A stretch of 64,000 nt of DNA, from contig CATLHM010000013.1 of the NCBI GenBank assembly GCA_949949005.1, positions 1 through 64,000 of the forward strand, read 5' to 3'. Below the pieces are notes generated by a model that was not told the DNA's origin, did not search any database, and saw only the letters and a list, made by a program, of their open reading frames with translations. This DNA comes from an uncultured Lachnospiraceae bacterium (GTDB lineage Bacteria; Bacillota; Clostridia; Lachnospirales; Lachnospiraceae). Within the stretch, counting starts at the first letter, position 1; the number at the start of each line of letters is the position of its first letter. Positions 52,686 to 61,167 of this stretch are shown here, one piece after another. The position numbers were made by a program, and so were the translations under genes.

Positions 52686-52834
52686 AACGGGATTGCCACA
52701 GCCGTGCAGGGTGGTATATGATGGCATCAGGGATTTTTTATGGCTTTGCGGCAGAACCTAAAGGCCTGGGACGGACAATTATGAAAATTAGAAAAATGAT
52801 CTCCTGACGGAAAAGGGAAAAGGAAAGGGACAGG

Positions 52835-53509
52835 ATGGAAAATAAAATTTTGATTGCGGATGACGAACCGGATATTGTGATTATGCTTGCAGGATTTTTC
52901 AAAAGCAGGGGATACCAGGTGCTGACGGCCCCGAACGGCCGGGAGGCTCTGCGGCAGGTGGAGCGTTGTCCGGATATTATCCTGCTTGACATCAATATGC
53001 CCGATCTGGACGGCCTGGAGATCTGCCGGCGCATTCGGGAGCATGTGGCCTGCCCTATCCTGTTTCTCACCGCAAGGATTGAGGATACGGATAAGGTAAA
53101 GGGCTTTGCCGCAGGGGGAGACGACTATATCGTCAAGCCCTTTTCCCTGGCAGAGCTGGAGGCCAGAGTAGCCGCTCACCTGCGGCGGGAGGCGCGCCAT
53201 GGCTTTGACGCCAGACTTAAATTTGCCCGGGATCTGACCATAGATTTTTCCCGGCGCTGTCTTTTTTATAAAGAAGAGGAAATACTTCTTACCAAAAAGG
53301 AATTTGACATTGTGGAGCTGCTTTCCCAGAATCCGGGACAGATTTTTGATAAGGAAAGAATTTATGAACGGATCTGGGGATATGACAGCGAGGGAGACAG
53401 TATGGTGGTAGCGGAGCATATCCGCAGGATACGCTCCAAAATCGCGGAGTACACGGACAGAGCCTATATTGAAACAGTCTGGGGGTGCGGTTATAAATGG
53501 ATCAGATAA
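52835..53509 (+). CDS. OmpR-family response regulator
   Basis: Protein of 224 residues with DDE at 9-11, Asp52 in LLDINMP, Lys in VKPF and a C-terminal winged helix ending AYIETVWGCGYKWIR. It overlaps the kinase gene by 13 bases. Probably controls the ABC transporter upstream (50703-52685). Sequence style is similar to regulators of bacitracin or lantibiotic resistance operons in Clostridia. A good GGAAAGGG ribosome site precedes the ATG. Confidence 0.92.
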   Translation: MENKILIADDEPDIVIMLAGFFKSRGYQVLTAPNGREALRQVERCPDIILLDINMPDLDGLEICRRIREHVACPILFLTARIEDTDKVKGFAAGGDDYIVKPFSLAELEARVAAHLRREARHGFDARLKFARDLTIDFSRRCLFYKEEEILLTKKEFDIVELLSQNPGQIFDKERIYERIWGYDSEGDSMVVAEHIRRIRSKIAEYTDRAYIETVWGCGYKWIR

Positions 53510-54699
53510 AAGGAAAGTCTGGGATTTTATCGCTGAGGAAAAGCCTGGCCCTGTACATTGCCCTGTTTGTGGTGGTCGCTCTGGTTTTGAGCGGAGTCAC
53601 TGCCGCTTTTTGTAACGATGCGGCCAGGAAAATTTATGCGTCGTACCCTCCTTCCGGTGAAAAATATTATCTGACCAACGAAAAGGGGGAACAGTTGGGA
53701 GAGGGGGGCTATATCGGAACTGCCCCTTCTCCGCTCACGGAGAGAGACAGTCGTTTGGCAGGGCTGCTTGAACACATTCCCATAGTAATGGCTCCGGTTT
53801 ATTCCGTCCTGTGCATTCTCGCGGCGGTTTTTCTGTTTTACCAAAACCGGTTGAAAGGCCCCATCGGGGAGTTAAAAAGAGCGTCGGAAAAGATTTCCCA
53901 AAATGATCTGGACTTTACCATTTCCTGGGACAGAGAGGATGAAATGGGAGAGCTCTGCGCCTCCTTTGAGAGAATGCGCTCCGCCCTTGCGGGCAACTTT
54001 TCCCGGATATGGAGGAGCATGGAGGAGAGGGGACGGCTGAACGCCGCCTTTGCCCATGATTTGCGCACGCCGCTGACGGTACTCAAGGGCTATGCCGAAA
54101 TACTTGGCGCAGATAGCAGCGGACAGGTGCGGGAGACGGCGGCAACCATGAGCAGGCACCTTTCCCGCATGGAAAAATACGTGGAAAGTATGAGCAGCCT
54201 GCGGCGGCTGGAGGATGTGCGGCCCGAACCGAAGGAAATATCCCTGCAGCCTTTTTTGACGTCCTTATACGAAAGCGCAGAGATCCTGTGCCGGCAAAAG
54301 GGCAAACGGGCAAAGCTTTCGAATCGAACGTTTTCCCGTCAATTTTGGCTGGATACAGAGTTTTTGTCCCAGGTAAGCAGTAATCTGGTGTCCAATGCTG
54401 TCCGCTATGCAGAAAGCGAGGTGGAGATTTCGTTTGAGGAGATCTCCTCAGCCGAAACGGACAGGGGTATTTTACTGACTGTCACGGACGATGGCCCGGG
54501 ATTTGAGAAAGAAATGCTGAGCCGGGCATTTTCTCCCTATGCCACGGGAGAGGGAGGAGTTTCCGGGCATTTTGGATTAGGGCTTTATATCTGCAAAATA
54601 CTCTGTGAGCGCCACGGCGGATGGATTCAGGTGGAGAATATTTCTTCCGGGGCCAGGGTGAAGGCTTTTTTTGGAGGCGGGAGGGAAAAGGGCTGTTGA
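53497..54699 (+). CDS. Sensor histidine kinase with HAMP domain
   Basis: Protein of 400 residues. First membrane helix (about 15-35), extracellular loop of about 60 residues, second helix (about 92-112), HAMP, HisKA with His187 in AFAHDLRTPLTVL, ATPase domain with NLVSNAVRYA, DDGPGFEKE and HFGLGLYICK. The short loop suggests sensing at the membrane surface. It is coupled to the regulator by a 13-base overlap. With the ABC pair it makes a four-gene module. Confidence 0.92.
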   Translation: MDQIKGKSGILSLRKSLALYIALFVVVALVLSGVTAAFCNDAARKIYASYPPSGEKYYLTNEKGEQLGEGGYIGTAPSPLTERDSRLAGLLEHIPIVMAPVYSVLCILAAVFLFYQNRLKGPIGELKRASEKISQNDLDFTISWDREDEMGELCASFERMRSALAGNFSRIWRSMEERGRLNAAFAHDLRTPLTVLKGYAEILGADSSGQVRETAATMSRHLSRMEKYVESMSSLRRLEDVRPEPKEISLQPFLTSLYESAEILCRQKGKRAKLSNRTFSRQFWLDTEFLSQVSSNLVSNAVRYAESEVEISFEEISSAETDRGILLTVTDDGPGFEKEMLSRAFSPYATGEGGVSGHFGLGLYICKILCERHGGWIQVENISSGARVKAFFGGGREKGC

Positions 54700-54748
54700 T
54701 AGAACCTGCCGTATCCGATATAAGTGATATAGAAAGAAGGACACTGAC

Positions 54749-55432
54749 ATGGGAAAAAGAGCAGAGAGCGTTTCCATCATAGGCGGGGCAGACGGCCCCA
54801 CAAGCATTTTTCTGATCGACAATAAAGGCAAGCGAAAGCTGGGAGAGCGGATCAGGGGATTTTTTTACGAAAAAAAGAGGCAGAGGGTCAAGAAGAAAAT
54901 TACAGCCAATCCTCATACCCTGGAGGAATTGACGGATTATTTGAAAATGGAATACGGGGCTAGGGAGCTTTCAAAAAAATCCCGCTCTTATCAGGAACAG
55001 AGAAAATCCATGAAGGAAGCCCTGATTGTGCGTTACCGTCCGGAATTATTGGGTGATTTGGCGCAGATAAGATTTCCGAGGGAGGAATTTTCAGGGAAGG
55101 AAAATATCTCCAAAGAGTGCAAAAAAGCGCTGGAAGAAATGTGGAAAAAGTGTGAGCAGAGAAGCCGCAGGGCGGAGGAAATCCCGGAGGATGTTTTTCC
55201 CATGGATTTTCATATCTATGAAATCAGGGATTTAAGGGGCGGCAGGGTGCAGACAGGGATCGAAACCGTCTGGGAGCAGATGGGCGTTTCCTGGAGCGGG
55301 AATCCCAAAAGGAAGAGGCAGCTAAACAGGGTATCCAGAAATATCTATCTCTATTATGGGGTATCCGAGGAGGACATAAAGAATAAAACCGAGCGGTATG
55401 ATTTACTTGTGACGGCGCTGAGTGGTTATTGA
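54749..55432 (+). CDS. Unknown protein with N-terminal GGADGPTSIF motif
   Basis: Protein of 227 residues from ATG 54749 (AGAAGGA nine bases upstream). It opens MGKRAESVSIIGGADGPTSIF, a near copy of the conserved motif in the beta subunit of Na+-translocating decarboxylases. The rest is unlike that membrane protein: very basic and helical (about 30-100), followed by a mixed alpha/beta part (ELLGDLAQIRFPREEF, FHIYEIRDLRGG) and no membrane segment. I know of no function. It follows the two-component system by 50 bases, so it may share that transcript. Possibly a standalone domain or a fusion relic. Confidence 0.6.
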   Translation: MGKRAESVSIIGGADGPTSIFLIDNKGKRKLGERIRGFFYEKKRQRVKKKITANPHTLEELTDYLKMEYGARELSKKSRSYQEQRKSMKEALIVRYRPELLGDLAQIRFPREEFSGKENISKECKKALEEMWKKCEQRSRRAEEIPEDVFPMDFHIYEIRDLRGGRVQTGIETVWEQMGVSWSGNPKRKRQLNRVSRNIYLYYGVSEEDIKNKTERYDLLVTALSGY

Positions 55433-55719
55433 GCGGGCGGCTAGGCGTATCGTGTAAAAAATACTCCCTTGTGCTGGCTCAAACAGCAAAACCGCCATTT
55501 TTCGAAACTGCGAATTCAAAATAGCAAATTCAAACAAAAAGTTTTTGCAATAAAATGAAATTTATGTTATTATAATTTCAAACATATCTGGGAATCTGAA
55601 GTTCTGATCGATCACGTCTGTGTCAAATCATCTTTTCTCATCGGCTCCCTTATATGAAACCAAGAGGCGGCGTGTTGCGCCTGCTATTCACGCATCAAAA
55701 AATAAGGGAGGATCAGGAA

Positions 55720-56733
55720 ATGGGAAAATCGGATGAATATCAGTTTGATTACCTGGAAGACAATTTCAGATTTGCAGATCAGGTAAACGGCGCTTTGTTT
55801 CAGGGAAAGCAGGTGGTAAAGCCAGACGAACTGTATCCTGCGGACAGTCAGGTTATCTATCTGGGAAAAGAGGCCGGAACACGAAAAAGTTTCAAAGCAG
55901 TCATTGACAAGTGCCGCATATGGCACGGAAAGCTGATCCATATATTGGCTGTGGAAAATCAGTCTTATGTGGATTATCATATGGTGCTGCGGAATATGCT
56001 GCTGGAGAGCCTGAGCTATCATAAGCAATGGAAGCAGAAAAAAGCAAGGCATGAAAGAGAACATGATTTAAAAGGCGGGACGGATGAATTTCTCTCCGGC
56101 ATGACCAGAGACGAGAAATTTCTGCCGGTTATCAGCCTGGTGGTATACTACGGCCCGGAGCATCCATGGAATGGCGCAAGGTGCCTGCATGACCTGCTTG
56201 AGATGGATGATGATCTGAGCAGATTTGTCTCAAATTACAGGCTGAATCTGTACGACTGTCATGAGCATGATACTTTCGACGAGTATCGTACCGGACTGCG
56301 TCAGTTGTTTGAGGTGATACGTTACGGCAAAGACAAAGAAAAGCTGAGAAAAGTGATGGAAGAAAACAAAGAAGCCTACGGCAGAATGGACAGCGATACG
56401 AGAGAACTGCTGGAAGCAGTGGCAAAGGTCAGGATAAAGGAGGAGGATCTGGTGATGGAGAATGGGGAAAAGAAATATGATTTGTGCAAGGCATTTGTGG
56501 ATATGAAATTAGAGGGAATACAGGAAGGAAAAATAGCGGGGAAAATAGAAGGAAGCCTGGAGAGGCTGGTAAAGGCCGTATGTATAAAGCTTTCCAAGAA
56601 CAAGCCGGAAGCCGTGATTGCCGAGGAACTGGAAGAGGAAATCGAGGAGATCCGTAAGGTGATAGAGGCACAGCAAAAGGTCGGGAGCTATGATGTGGAA
56701 CAGATCTGCAGGGCTCTTACGGATGCAGGATGA
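55720..56733 (+). CDS. Rpn family PD-(D/E)XK nuclease/putative transposase
   Basis: Protein of 337 residues from ATG 55720 (AAGGGAGG 11 bases upstream). It has the typical start DNFRFADQVNGALFQGKQVVKP, the catalytic EXQ-type motif AVENQSYVDYHM, VYYGPEHPWNG and a C-terminal helical region (KAVCIKLSKNKPEAVIAEELE). Rpn proteins are DNA endonucleases related to transposases; some promote recombination or phage defence. It stands alone, with a truncated XRE regulator downstream. Gut Lachnospiraceae usually have many copies. Confidence 0.9.
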   Translation: MGKSDEYQFDYLEDNFRFADQVNGALFQGKQVVKPDELYPADSQVIYLGKEAGTRKSFKAVIDKCRIWHGKLIHILAVENQSYVDYHMVLRNMLLESLSYHKQWKQKKARHEREHDLKGGTDEFLSGMTRDEKFLPVISLVVYYGPEHPWNGARCLHDLLEMDDDLSRFVSNYRLNLYDCHEHDTFDEYRTGLRQLFEVIRYGKDKEKLRKVMEENKEAYGRMDSDTRELLEAVAKVRIKEEDLVMENGEKKYDLCKAFVDMKLEGIQEGKIAGKIEGSLERLVKAVCIKLSKNKPEAVIAEELEEEIEEIRKVIEAQQKVGSYDVEQICRALTDAG

Positions 56734-57040
56734 GCTTTGACCATAAGGAGTTCCCGGGGAGGATAAAACCATCGGTTGAACATAAGAGAAAGAACATCAA
56801 CTTTTGGGTCACTGTAAGCGCCTTTGTATCAGAGCTATAATGTTGTTATAGACGAAAATGTATGCGCAGAATATCATCTGGCATCAGCAAGCTGATAACA
56901 GTGAAAGGAAGGTGTTTTTATGATTGGCCGTGAACAGATCGGTATCTGCATAGCGGCCCTGCGCAAAAAGGGCAATTTTTATTAAGACACACAGAAGGCA
57001 GTATGCTACAATATGTCAAAACAGAAAGGGGCATCAGCAT
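56734..57040. other. Gap with a truncated XRE-type regulator
   Basis: ATG 56920 to TAA 56985, 21 codons, reads MIGREQIGICIAALRKKGNFY, the first helix of an XRE/Cro-type helix-turn-helix, behind a good ribosome site (AAAGGAAGG). The rest of the gene is gone. The interval otherwise contains the promoter region of the AraC gene and nothing I can name. Confidence 0.5.
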
Positions 57041-57457
57041 ATGAAGGATGTGTCAATAACAAAAAACGTACTTTTATACATAGAGAAGAATTTAAGCCAG
57101 GATTTGTCTTCAGGGAAAATAGCCAGGGAACTGAACTATTCAAAGTTTTACATGGCAAGGACATTTAAGTCGGATACCGGTGTGACCTTATATAAATATA
57201 TCCAGGGCAGGCGTCTTGACGAGTCAGCCAGAAAACTGGCAGAAACAGACCAGCCCATCGCTGAGATTGCTTTTGAGGCGGGCTATGGTTCCCAGCAGGC
57301 CTTTACTCAGGCTTTTCGGTGCGCATTTTCCTGTACACCCCAGGAATACAGGCGGATCGGGATATTTACTCCGAAGCAGGACAGAATCTGTATGGAGACG
57401 GGAATGAAATGCGCTGCTTCTTCCTTGAGCGTGACGAAAGGAAGGATGGCGGCATGA
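57041..57457 (+). CDS. AraC-type helix-turn-helix protein, no sensor domain
   Basis: Protein of 138 residues with both AraC helix-turn-helix units ([20 protein letters not shown] and [21 protein letters not shown]) but no ligand-binding domain; the tail ([15 protein letters not shown]) resembles the end of MarA/SoxS-Rob related proteins. It should act as a stand-alone activator. Its stop overlaps the start of a ClpP gene (ATGA), so both are made from one mRNA. Possible role: control of, or by, the protease; unproven. Start ATG 57041 has AAAGGGG upstream. Confidence 0.85.
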   Translation: MKDVSITKNVLLYIEKNLSQDLSSGKIARELNYSKFYMARTFKSDTGVTLYKYIQGRRLDESARKLAETDQPIAEIAFEAGYGSQQAFTQAFRCAFSCTPQEYRRIGIFTPKQDRICMETGMKCAASSLSVTKGRMAA

Positions 57458-58044
57458 GTTTCGTTCCTTATGTGGTTGAGCAGACAGGCGCGGGGGAGAG
57501 GAGCTATGACATTTATTCCAGGCTCCTTTCGGACAGGATCATATTTTTGGGGGAAGAAGTCAGTGACGAGTCGGCAAGGCTGATCATTGCGCAGATGCTT
57601 TTTTTGGAAGCGCAGGATCCGGAAAAGGACATCTGGTTTTATATCAACAGCCCGGGTGGCAGTATATCGGCGGGGCTTGCCGTTTATGATACCATGCAGT
57701 ATATTAAATGCGACGTTTCCACCATATGTATGGGGTTGGCCGCAAGCTTTGGCGCATTCCTGCTTGCAGGAGGGGCGAAAGAAAAGCGCATGGCTTTACC
57801 GAATGCGGAAATTATGATCCACCAGCCGGCAATTCATGGAAACGGGGTCAGGGGGCAGGCCACAGATATTAAGATCCTGTCGGATCATATTCAGCAGAGC
57901 AAAAGGAGATTAAACCGGATACTGGCGGAAAACACGAAAAAGACGGTGGAGGAGATAGAGGCCGCCACAGAAAGGGATCATTATTTATCCGCAGAGGAAG
58001 CCCTGGAATTTGGGCTGATTGATAAGATTATAATAAATCGGTGA
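57454..58044 (+). CDS. ClpP-like serine protease (accessory paralogue)
   Basis: Protein of 196 residues from ATG 57454, overlapping the AraC-type gene stop. Catalytic triad Ser98 in [10 protein letters not shown], His123 in MIHQPA and Asp175 in [11 protein letters not shown] are all present, with the [12 protein letters not shown] oxyanion region. A full-length ClpP subunit that would assemble into a 14-mer and work with ClpX or ClpC. The usual clpP neighbours tig and clpX are absent, so this is a second, regulator-linked copy. A strong terminator follows (58064). Confidence 0.92.
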   Translation: MSFVPYVVEQTGAGERSYDIYSRLLSDRIIFLGEEVSDESARLIIAQMLFLEAQDPEKDIWFYINSPGGSISAGLAVYDTMQYIKCDVSTICMGLAASFGAFLLAGGAKEKRMALPNAEIMIHQPAIHGNGVRGQATDIKILSDHIQQSKRRLNRILAENTKKTVEEIEAATERDHYLSAEEALEFGLIDKIIINR

Positions 58045-58063
58045 GAAGAGGGCATAGCTGCCA

Positions 58064-58100
58064 GGGGGTGAAAAATGTGATAAAAACATTTTTCACCCCC
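58064..58100 (+). terminator. Strong Rho-independent terminator after clpP-like gene
   Basis: GGGGGTGAAAAATGT (58064-58078) pairs perfectly with ACATTTTTCACCCCC (58086-58100), followed by TTTGTT. The 15-bp stem with 7-base loop should efficiently end transcription before the TetR promoter. Confidence 0.85.
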
Positions 58101-58104
58101 TTTG

Positions 58105-58133
58105 TTGACAGTGGCTCTTTCTTTTTGTATAAT
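58105..58133 (+). promoter_or_regulatory. Consensus promoter of the TetR-MFS operon
   Basis: TTGACA (58105-58110), 17-bp spacer, TATAAT (58128-58133): a perfect sigma-A promoter. It is tightly followed by the operator at 58135. Confidence 0.85.
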
Positions 58134-58134
58134 A

Positions 58135-58157
58135 GTTATTGACCCAAAGTCAATAAC
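58135..58157 (+). promoter_or_regulatory. TetR-type operator
   Basis: GTTATTGAC at 58135-58143 and GTCAATAAC at 58149-58157, perfect 9-bp arms with a 5-base spacer. It lies right behind the -10 box, where a bound TetR repressor would block transcription start. Confidence 0.8.
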
Positions 58158-58178
58158 TGCAAAAGGGGGAAGCTAAGA

Positions 58179-58832
58179 TTGGCAAGACCAGTGAAAAAAA
58201 CACCGGAGCAATGGAAAAGAGAGATTTTAGAGGCTGCGAAGGAATTGTTCCTGTCGAAAGGTTATGAGGAAACTGCCGTCACGGATATTATGGAGCTGGC
58301 AGGCGGGGCGAAGGGGATGTTCTATCGTTTTTTTCAGAGTAAGGAGGAGGTTATGTACGCCCTGGGGGAGCAGATGTTTTTAGAGAAAAATCCCTTTGAT
58401 GCAGTCAGGGGACGTTCTGACCTGAACGGGCTGCAAAAAATAAAAAAAGTGTTGGCTATCGACAGGGCCCAGGGAGAGCGGGAGGAGCTAAATACCCAGG
58501 CAGTACCGATTCTGATGGATTCCCGGATCCTGGCCGCTGCCATTGAGGCCAACCGGCGATTGTTGACTCCCCTGTGGTTTGAACTGATCGAGGAAGGCAG
58601 GCGGGATGGTTCTATCCGGACACAATATGCAAAGGAGCTTTCCGAACTGCTGCCTCTTGTGAACTTTTGGCTGATGCCCTCCGTATTTCCGGCAGATGCC
58701 GGAGAAATCCGGCATAAGTGCCGGTTTATTGAAAAGGTTCTTTCCGCAATGGGACTTCCGATCATAGAGGAAGAGATGTATGAGAGAACAGAGAGAATAT
58801 TGGGAAGCTATGGGAAAGAGAGGGGAGAGTGA
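58179..58832 (+). CDS. TetR-family regulator
   Basis: Protein of 217 residues beginning at TTG 58179 (AAGGGGGA nine bases upstream). N-terminal helix-turn-helix AAKELFLSKGYEETAVTDIM with GAKGMFYRFFQSKEEV; C-terminal ligand-binding helical domain. It should repress itself and the MFS pump through the palindrome at 58135. The MFS gene starts three bases after its stop, with the ribosome site inside this gene. Confidence 0.93.
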   Translation: MARPVKKTPEQWKREILEAAKELFLSKGYEETAVTDIMELAGGAKGMFYRFFQSKEEVMYALGEQMFLEKNPFDAVRGRSDLNGLQKIKKVLAIDRAQGEREELNTQAVPILMDSRILAAAIEANRRLLTPLWFELIEEGRRDGSIRTQYAKELSELLPLVNFWLMPSVFPADAGEIRHKCRFIEKVLSAMGLPIIEEEMYERTERILGSYGKERGE

Positions 58833-58835
58833 AGG

Positions 58836-60074
58836 ATGGAGCAAAAATTAATCACAAAAAATTTTGTACTTCTTGTGCTGGGACAGGTAAGTTCTTTATT
58901 TGGCAATTATATTTTGCGGTTGGCATTGTCCATGTATGTGCTGGAAGTAACCGGTTCAGCCCTAGTATTTGCGGGGATTTTGTCTGCTGCCACGATTCCC
59001 ACAATCCTTTTGTCACCTCTTGGAGGCATACTTGCCGACCGGATGGACAGGCAGAAGATCATGGTGGCGCTGGATGCTTTGACGGGGATAGCTGTTTTTG
59101 TTGCGGCAATCTTTTTATCCGCAGAGAATGCGCTGGTAATGATCAGTATCCTGCTCATAGCGCTTTCTGTTCTCGGGGCATTTGAGACGCCCACCGTGCA
59201 GGCGTGTATTCCGCAGATGCTCTCAGGCGATGCGATTGTTAAGGGAAATGCCGTTGTGAATCAGGCAGCGTCTCTTTCCTATCTGACAGCGCCTTTGCTT
59301 GGCGGTATTTTGTATGCGGCTTTTGGATTAAAGCCTGTGATGTATGCAAGTGTCCTGTGCTTTGCGGTTACGGCACTGTTTGAGTGCTTTATTAAATTGG
59401 GCTCCCATGCGAGAGGCTTTGGGGGAAAGCTCCTGCCAATGATAAAAGAAGATTTTGTCAGCAGTATCAGGTTCCTCACAAAAGAGCAGCCGGACATTCT
59501 AAAGTTGCTGCTTTTGGCGGCCCTTTCCCGTTTCTTTGTGATGGGAGTTACGCTGGTGGGTCTCCCCTTTATTGTGCGGAGGATTCTTGGGCTGGATGCA
59601 AGGTATTACGGTATAGCGGAAAGCATGCTGGCAGTAGCGACGATCGGGGGAAGTATAGGGGCGGGGCTGCTTACAGGAAAAATGAGATCAGGAAAGCTCT
59701 CCCTTGTGCTGGCAATGATTGGCGCCTGTCTGATTCCGGCCGGCCTGGTATTTCTGTTCCCGTCCGGTAATGTGGCCAGATATGCTGTGAATGTGGCTGC
59801 TTTCTGCGGTATGCAGATTGCGATCAGTATTTTTTCTATTTTTGCCGTGTCCATACTGCAACAGCGGACGCCGCAGCACCTGACCGGAAAGGTAATGGCT
59901 TATACCTCGGCAATTACCATGTGTACTCAGCCGATTGGACAGATGGTTTATGGCCTGCTGTTCGACGGGCTCAGCCGGGAGGTTTATCTTGTGCTGATTC
60001 CTACGGGGGCAGTGATATGTGCGGTAGGTCTGCTTGCCGCTGGCTTTTTTGGCAGACTGGAAAAGGCAGAATAA
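58836..60074 (+). CDS. MFS transporter, probable drug efflux
   Basis: Protein of 412 residues with 12 membrane helices, the GGILADRMDRQK motif (loop 2-3) and the DHA-type second half. It expels small molecules with proton exchange. Located behind a TetR repressor with consensus promoter and operator, so it is likely ligand-inducible resistance. Substrate unknown; macrolide efflux-type MFS proteins have similar build. A hairpin at 60110-60135 ends the transcript. Confidence 0.93.
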   Translation: MEQKLITKNFVLLVLGQVSSLFGNYILRLALSMYVLEVTGSALVFAGILSAATIPTILLSPLGGILADRMDRQKIMVALDALTGIAVFVAAIFLSAENALVMISILLIALSVLGAFETPTVQACIPQMLSGDAIVKGNAVVNQAASLSYLTAPLLGGILYAAFGLKPVMYASVLCFAVTALFECFIKLGSHARGFGGKLLPMIKEDFVSSIRFLTKEQPDILKLLLLAALSRFFVMGVTLVGLPFIVRRILGLDARYYGIAESMLAVATIGGSIGAGLLTGKMRSGKLSLVLAMIGACLIPAGLVFLFPSGNVARYAVNVAAFCGMQIAISIFSIFAVSILQQRTPQHLTGKVMAYTSAITMCTQPIGQMVYGLLFDGLSREVYLVLIPTGAVICAVGLLAAGFFGRLEKAE

Positions 60075-60109
60075 ATTCGGGACTATAGATCCGGGTTTGT
60101 ATGGAGCAG

Positions 60110-60135
60110 AAAGGTGCGCCTGGCGGCGCACCTTT
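60110..60135. terminator. Bidirectional terminator
   Basis: AAAGGTGCGCC (60110-60120) pairs with GGCGCACCTTT (60125-60135), 4-base loop, with A/T at the ends. Lies between the MFS gene (plus) and the minus-strand isomerase gene. Confidence 0.75.
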
Positions 60136-60176
60136 CAAACCTGTAACACATATTTCCTGAATATTATTTGGGAATA

Positions 60177-61040
60177 TTACAGTTCAAACCAATCCTTGTA
60201 TCCAAGCTTAAAGAGATTATCACGGCTGATCTTCAAGCTCTCAAAAGGATCTCTTCCATAGGTATCATCCTGCTCGATCAGGAAGTACTCGCTGCCGCCT
60301 GCAAGACCGGCCTCGATACACTCCTTGATGGGAAGATTGCCTTCGCCCACCTCTGCAAATTCCACCAGGTTGAAGAAATTGCCAAAGAATTTCTTCATAT
60401 CCTCGCCCTCCTTGGGCGCCTCAATATGGGCGATACGGTAATCCTTCAGGTGCAGAAGACGGATACGTCCGGCATACTGGTTGATGAAAGCAACCGGGTT
60501 TTCGCCGCCTCTGTGAATCCAGTGAATATCCAGCTCAAAGCCCATCTTTTTGGTATTGTCCTTGATGATGTCAAGCAGGTATTGTCCGTCATATTTTACG
60601 AACTCCACATGATGGTTGTGATAATACAAATCAATTCCGTGCTCCCCAAGGCGTTCTGCCATCTCGTCGGCTTTTTTGACAAAGTCCAGCGCTTTTTCGC
60701 GGCTTCCCATACAGGTGATGGGGAGCATGCCGATCCGAAGCATATCGGTGTTCAGCGCTTTACAATCCTCCACAATTTTATCGAAATGTGTTGTCAGGAA
60801 TTCCCCCGGTGCTCCGGGAGCCGCAGGCTCTAAAGCGGCGGTGTTTGCCGCAATTTTAATTCCGAATTCGTCACAGGCTTTTCTCATGCCGGACACATTT
60901 TCCGGTGTCATGGGGATCTGGCTGACTTCCATACAGTGATACCCCATCTCAGCACAGGCCTTTAAGGTTTCATAAGCGCCTAATTCATCTACTTTTTTCT
61001 TGATGGTACTCATCTGAATACCGATTAATCCTTTTTTCAT
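60177..61040 (-). CDS. Sugar phosphate isomerase/epimerase, TIM barrel
   Basis: Protein of 287 residues from ATG 61040 (AAAGG nine bases upstream). AP-endonuclease-2/xylose isomerase-like barrel with metal ligands in IDLYYHNHHVEF, GFELDIHWIHRGGE and HLKDYR. Members interconvert keto-sugars or cyclitols, or act on 3-keto-glycosides. Last gene of a minus-strand operon of four genes: two Gfo/Idh/MocA dehydrogenases precede it and another barrel protein lies at the right edge. The exact sugar is not known. Confidence 0.88.
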   Translation of the reverse strand: MKKGLIGIQMSTIKKKVDELGAYETLKACAEMGYHCMEVSQIPMTPENVSGMRKACDEFGIKIAANTAALEPAAPGAPGEFLTTHFDKIVEDCKALNTDMLRIGMLPITCMGSREKALDFVKKADEMAERLGEHGIDLYYHNHHVEFVKYDGQYLLDIIKDNTKKMGFELDIHWIHRGGENPVAFINQYAGRIRLLHLKDYRIAHIEAPKEGEDMKKFFGNFFNLVEFAEVGEGNLPIKECIEAGLAGGSEYFLIEQDDTYGRDPFESLKISRDNLFKLGYKDWFEL

Positions 61041-61073
61041 AGTATGTATCAAACCTTTCTGTTTTTTTGATGG

Positions 61074-61090
61074 TGCGCCGCAGCGGCGCA
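61074..61090 (-). repeat. Intercistronic hairpin between oxidoreductase and isomerase genes
   Basis: TGCGCCG (61074-61080) and CGGCGCA (61084-61090) make a GC-rich stem with a 3-base loop, 33 bases before the isomerase start and 78 bases past the preceding stop. It lacks a T-run, so it more likely stabilises or attenuates the mRNA than ends it. Confidence 0.5.
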
Positions 61091-61167
61091 TAAGTATGTT
61101 TTGTTGAAACATAAGGATGTCTGGCGAAACCTGGCATCCGCTGTTTTGGACTGCCACAGGGAGAAGC

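Noticed and set aside
52721..52807. A 28-codon frame (MASGIFYGFAAEPKG...) between the ABC permease and response regulator
   Set aside because: The ribosome site is weak, no leader-type or peptide-precursor motif, no cysteine/serine-rich core. Could be a bacteriocin-like peptide but there is nothing to support it.
55545..55576. Promoter TTGCAA/TATAAT ahead of the Rpn gene
   Set aside because: The spacer would be 20 bp, longer than acceptable, so I did not list it.
55720..56733. Rpn-like gene considered an insertion sequence transposase
   Set aside because: No terminal inverted repeats or target duplications were seen around it; it is a free-standing nuclease family member.
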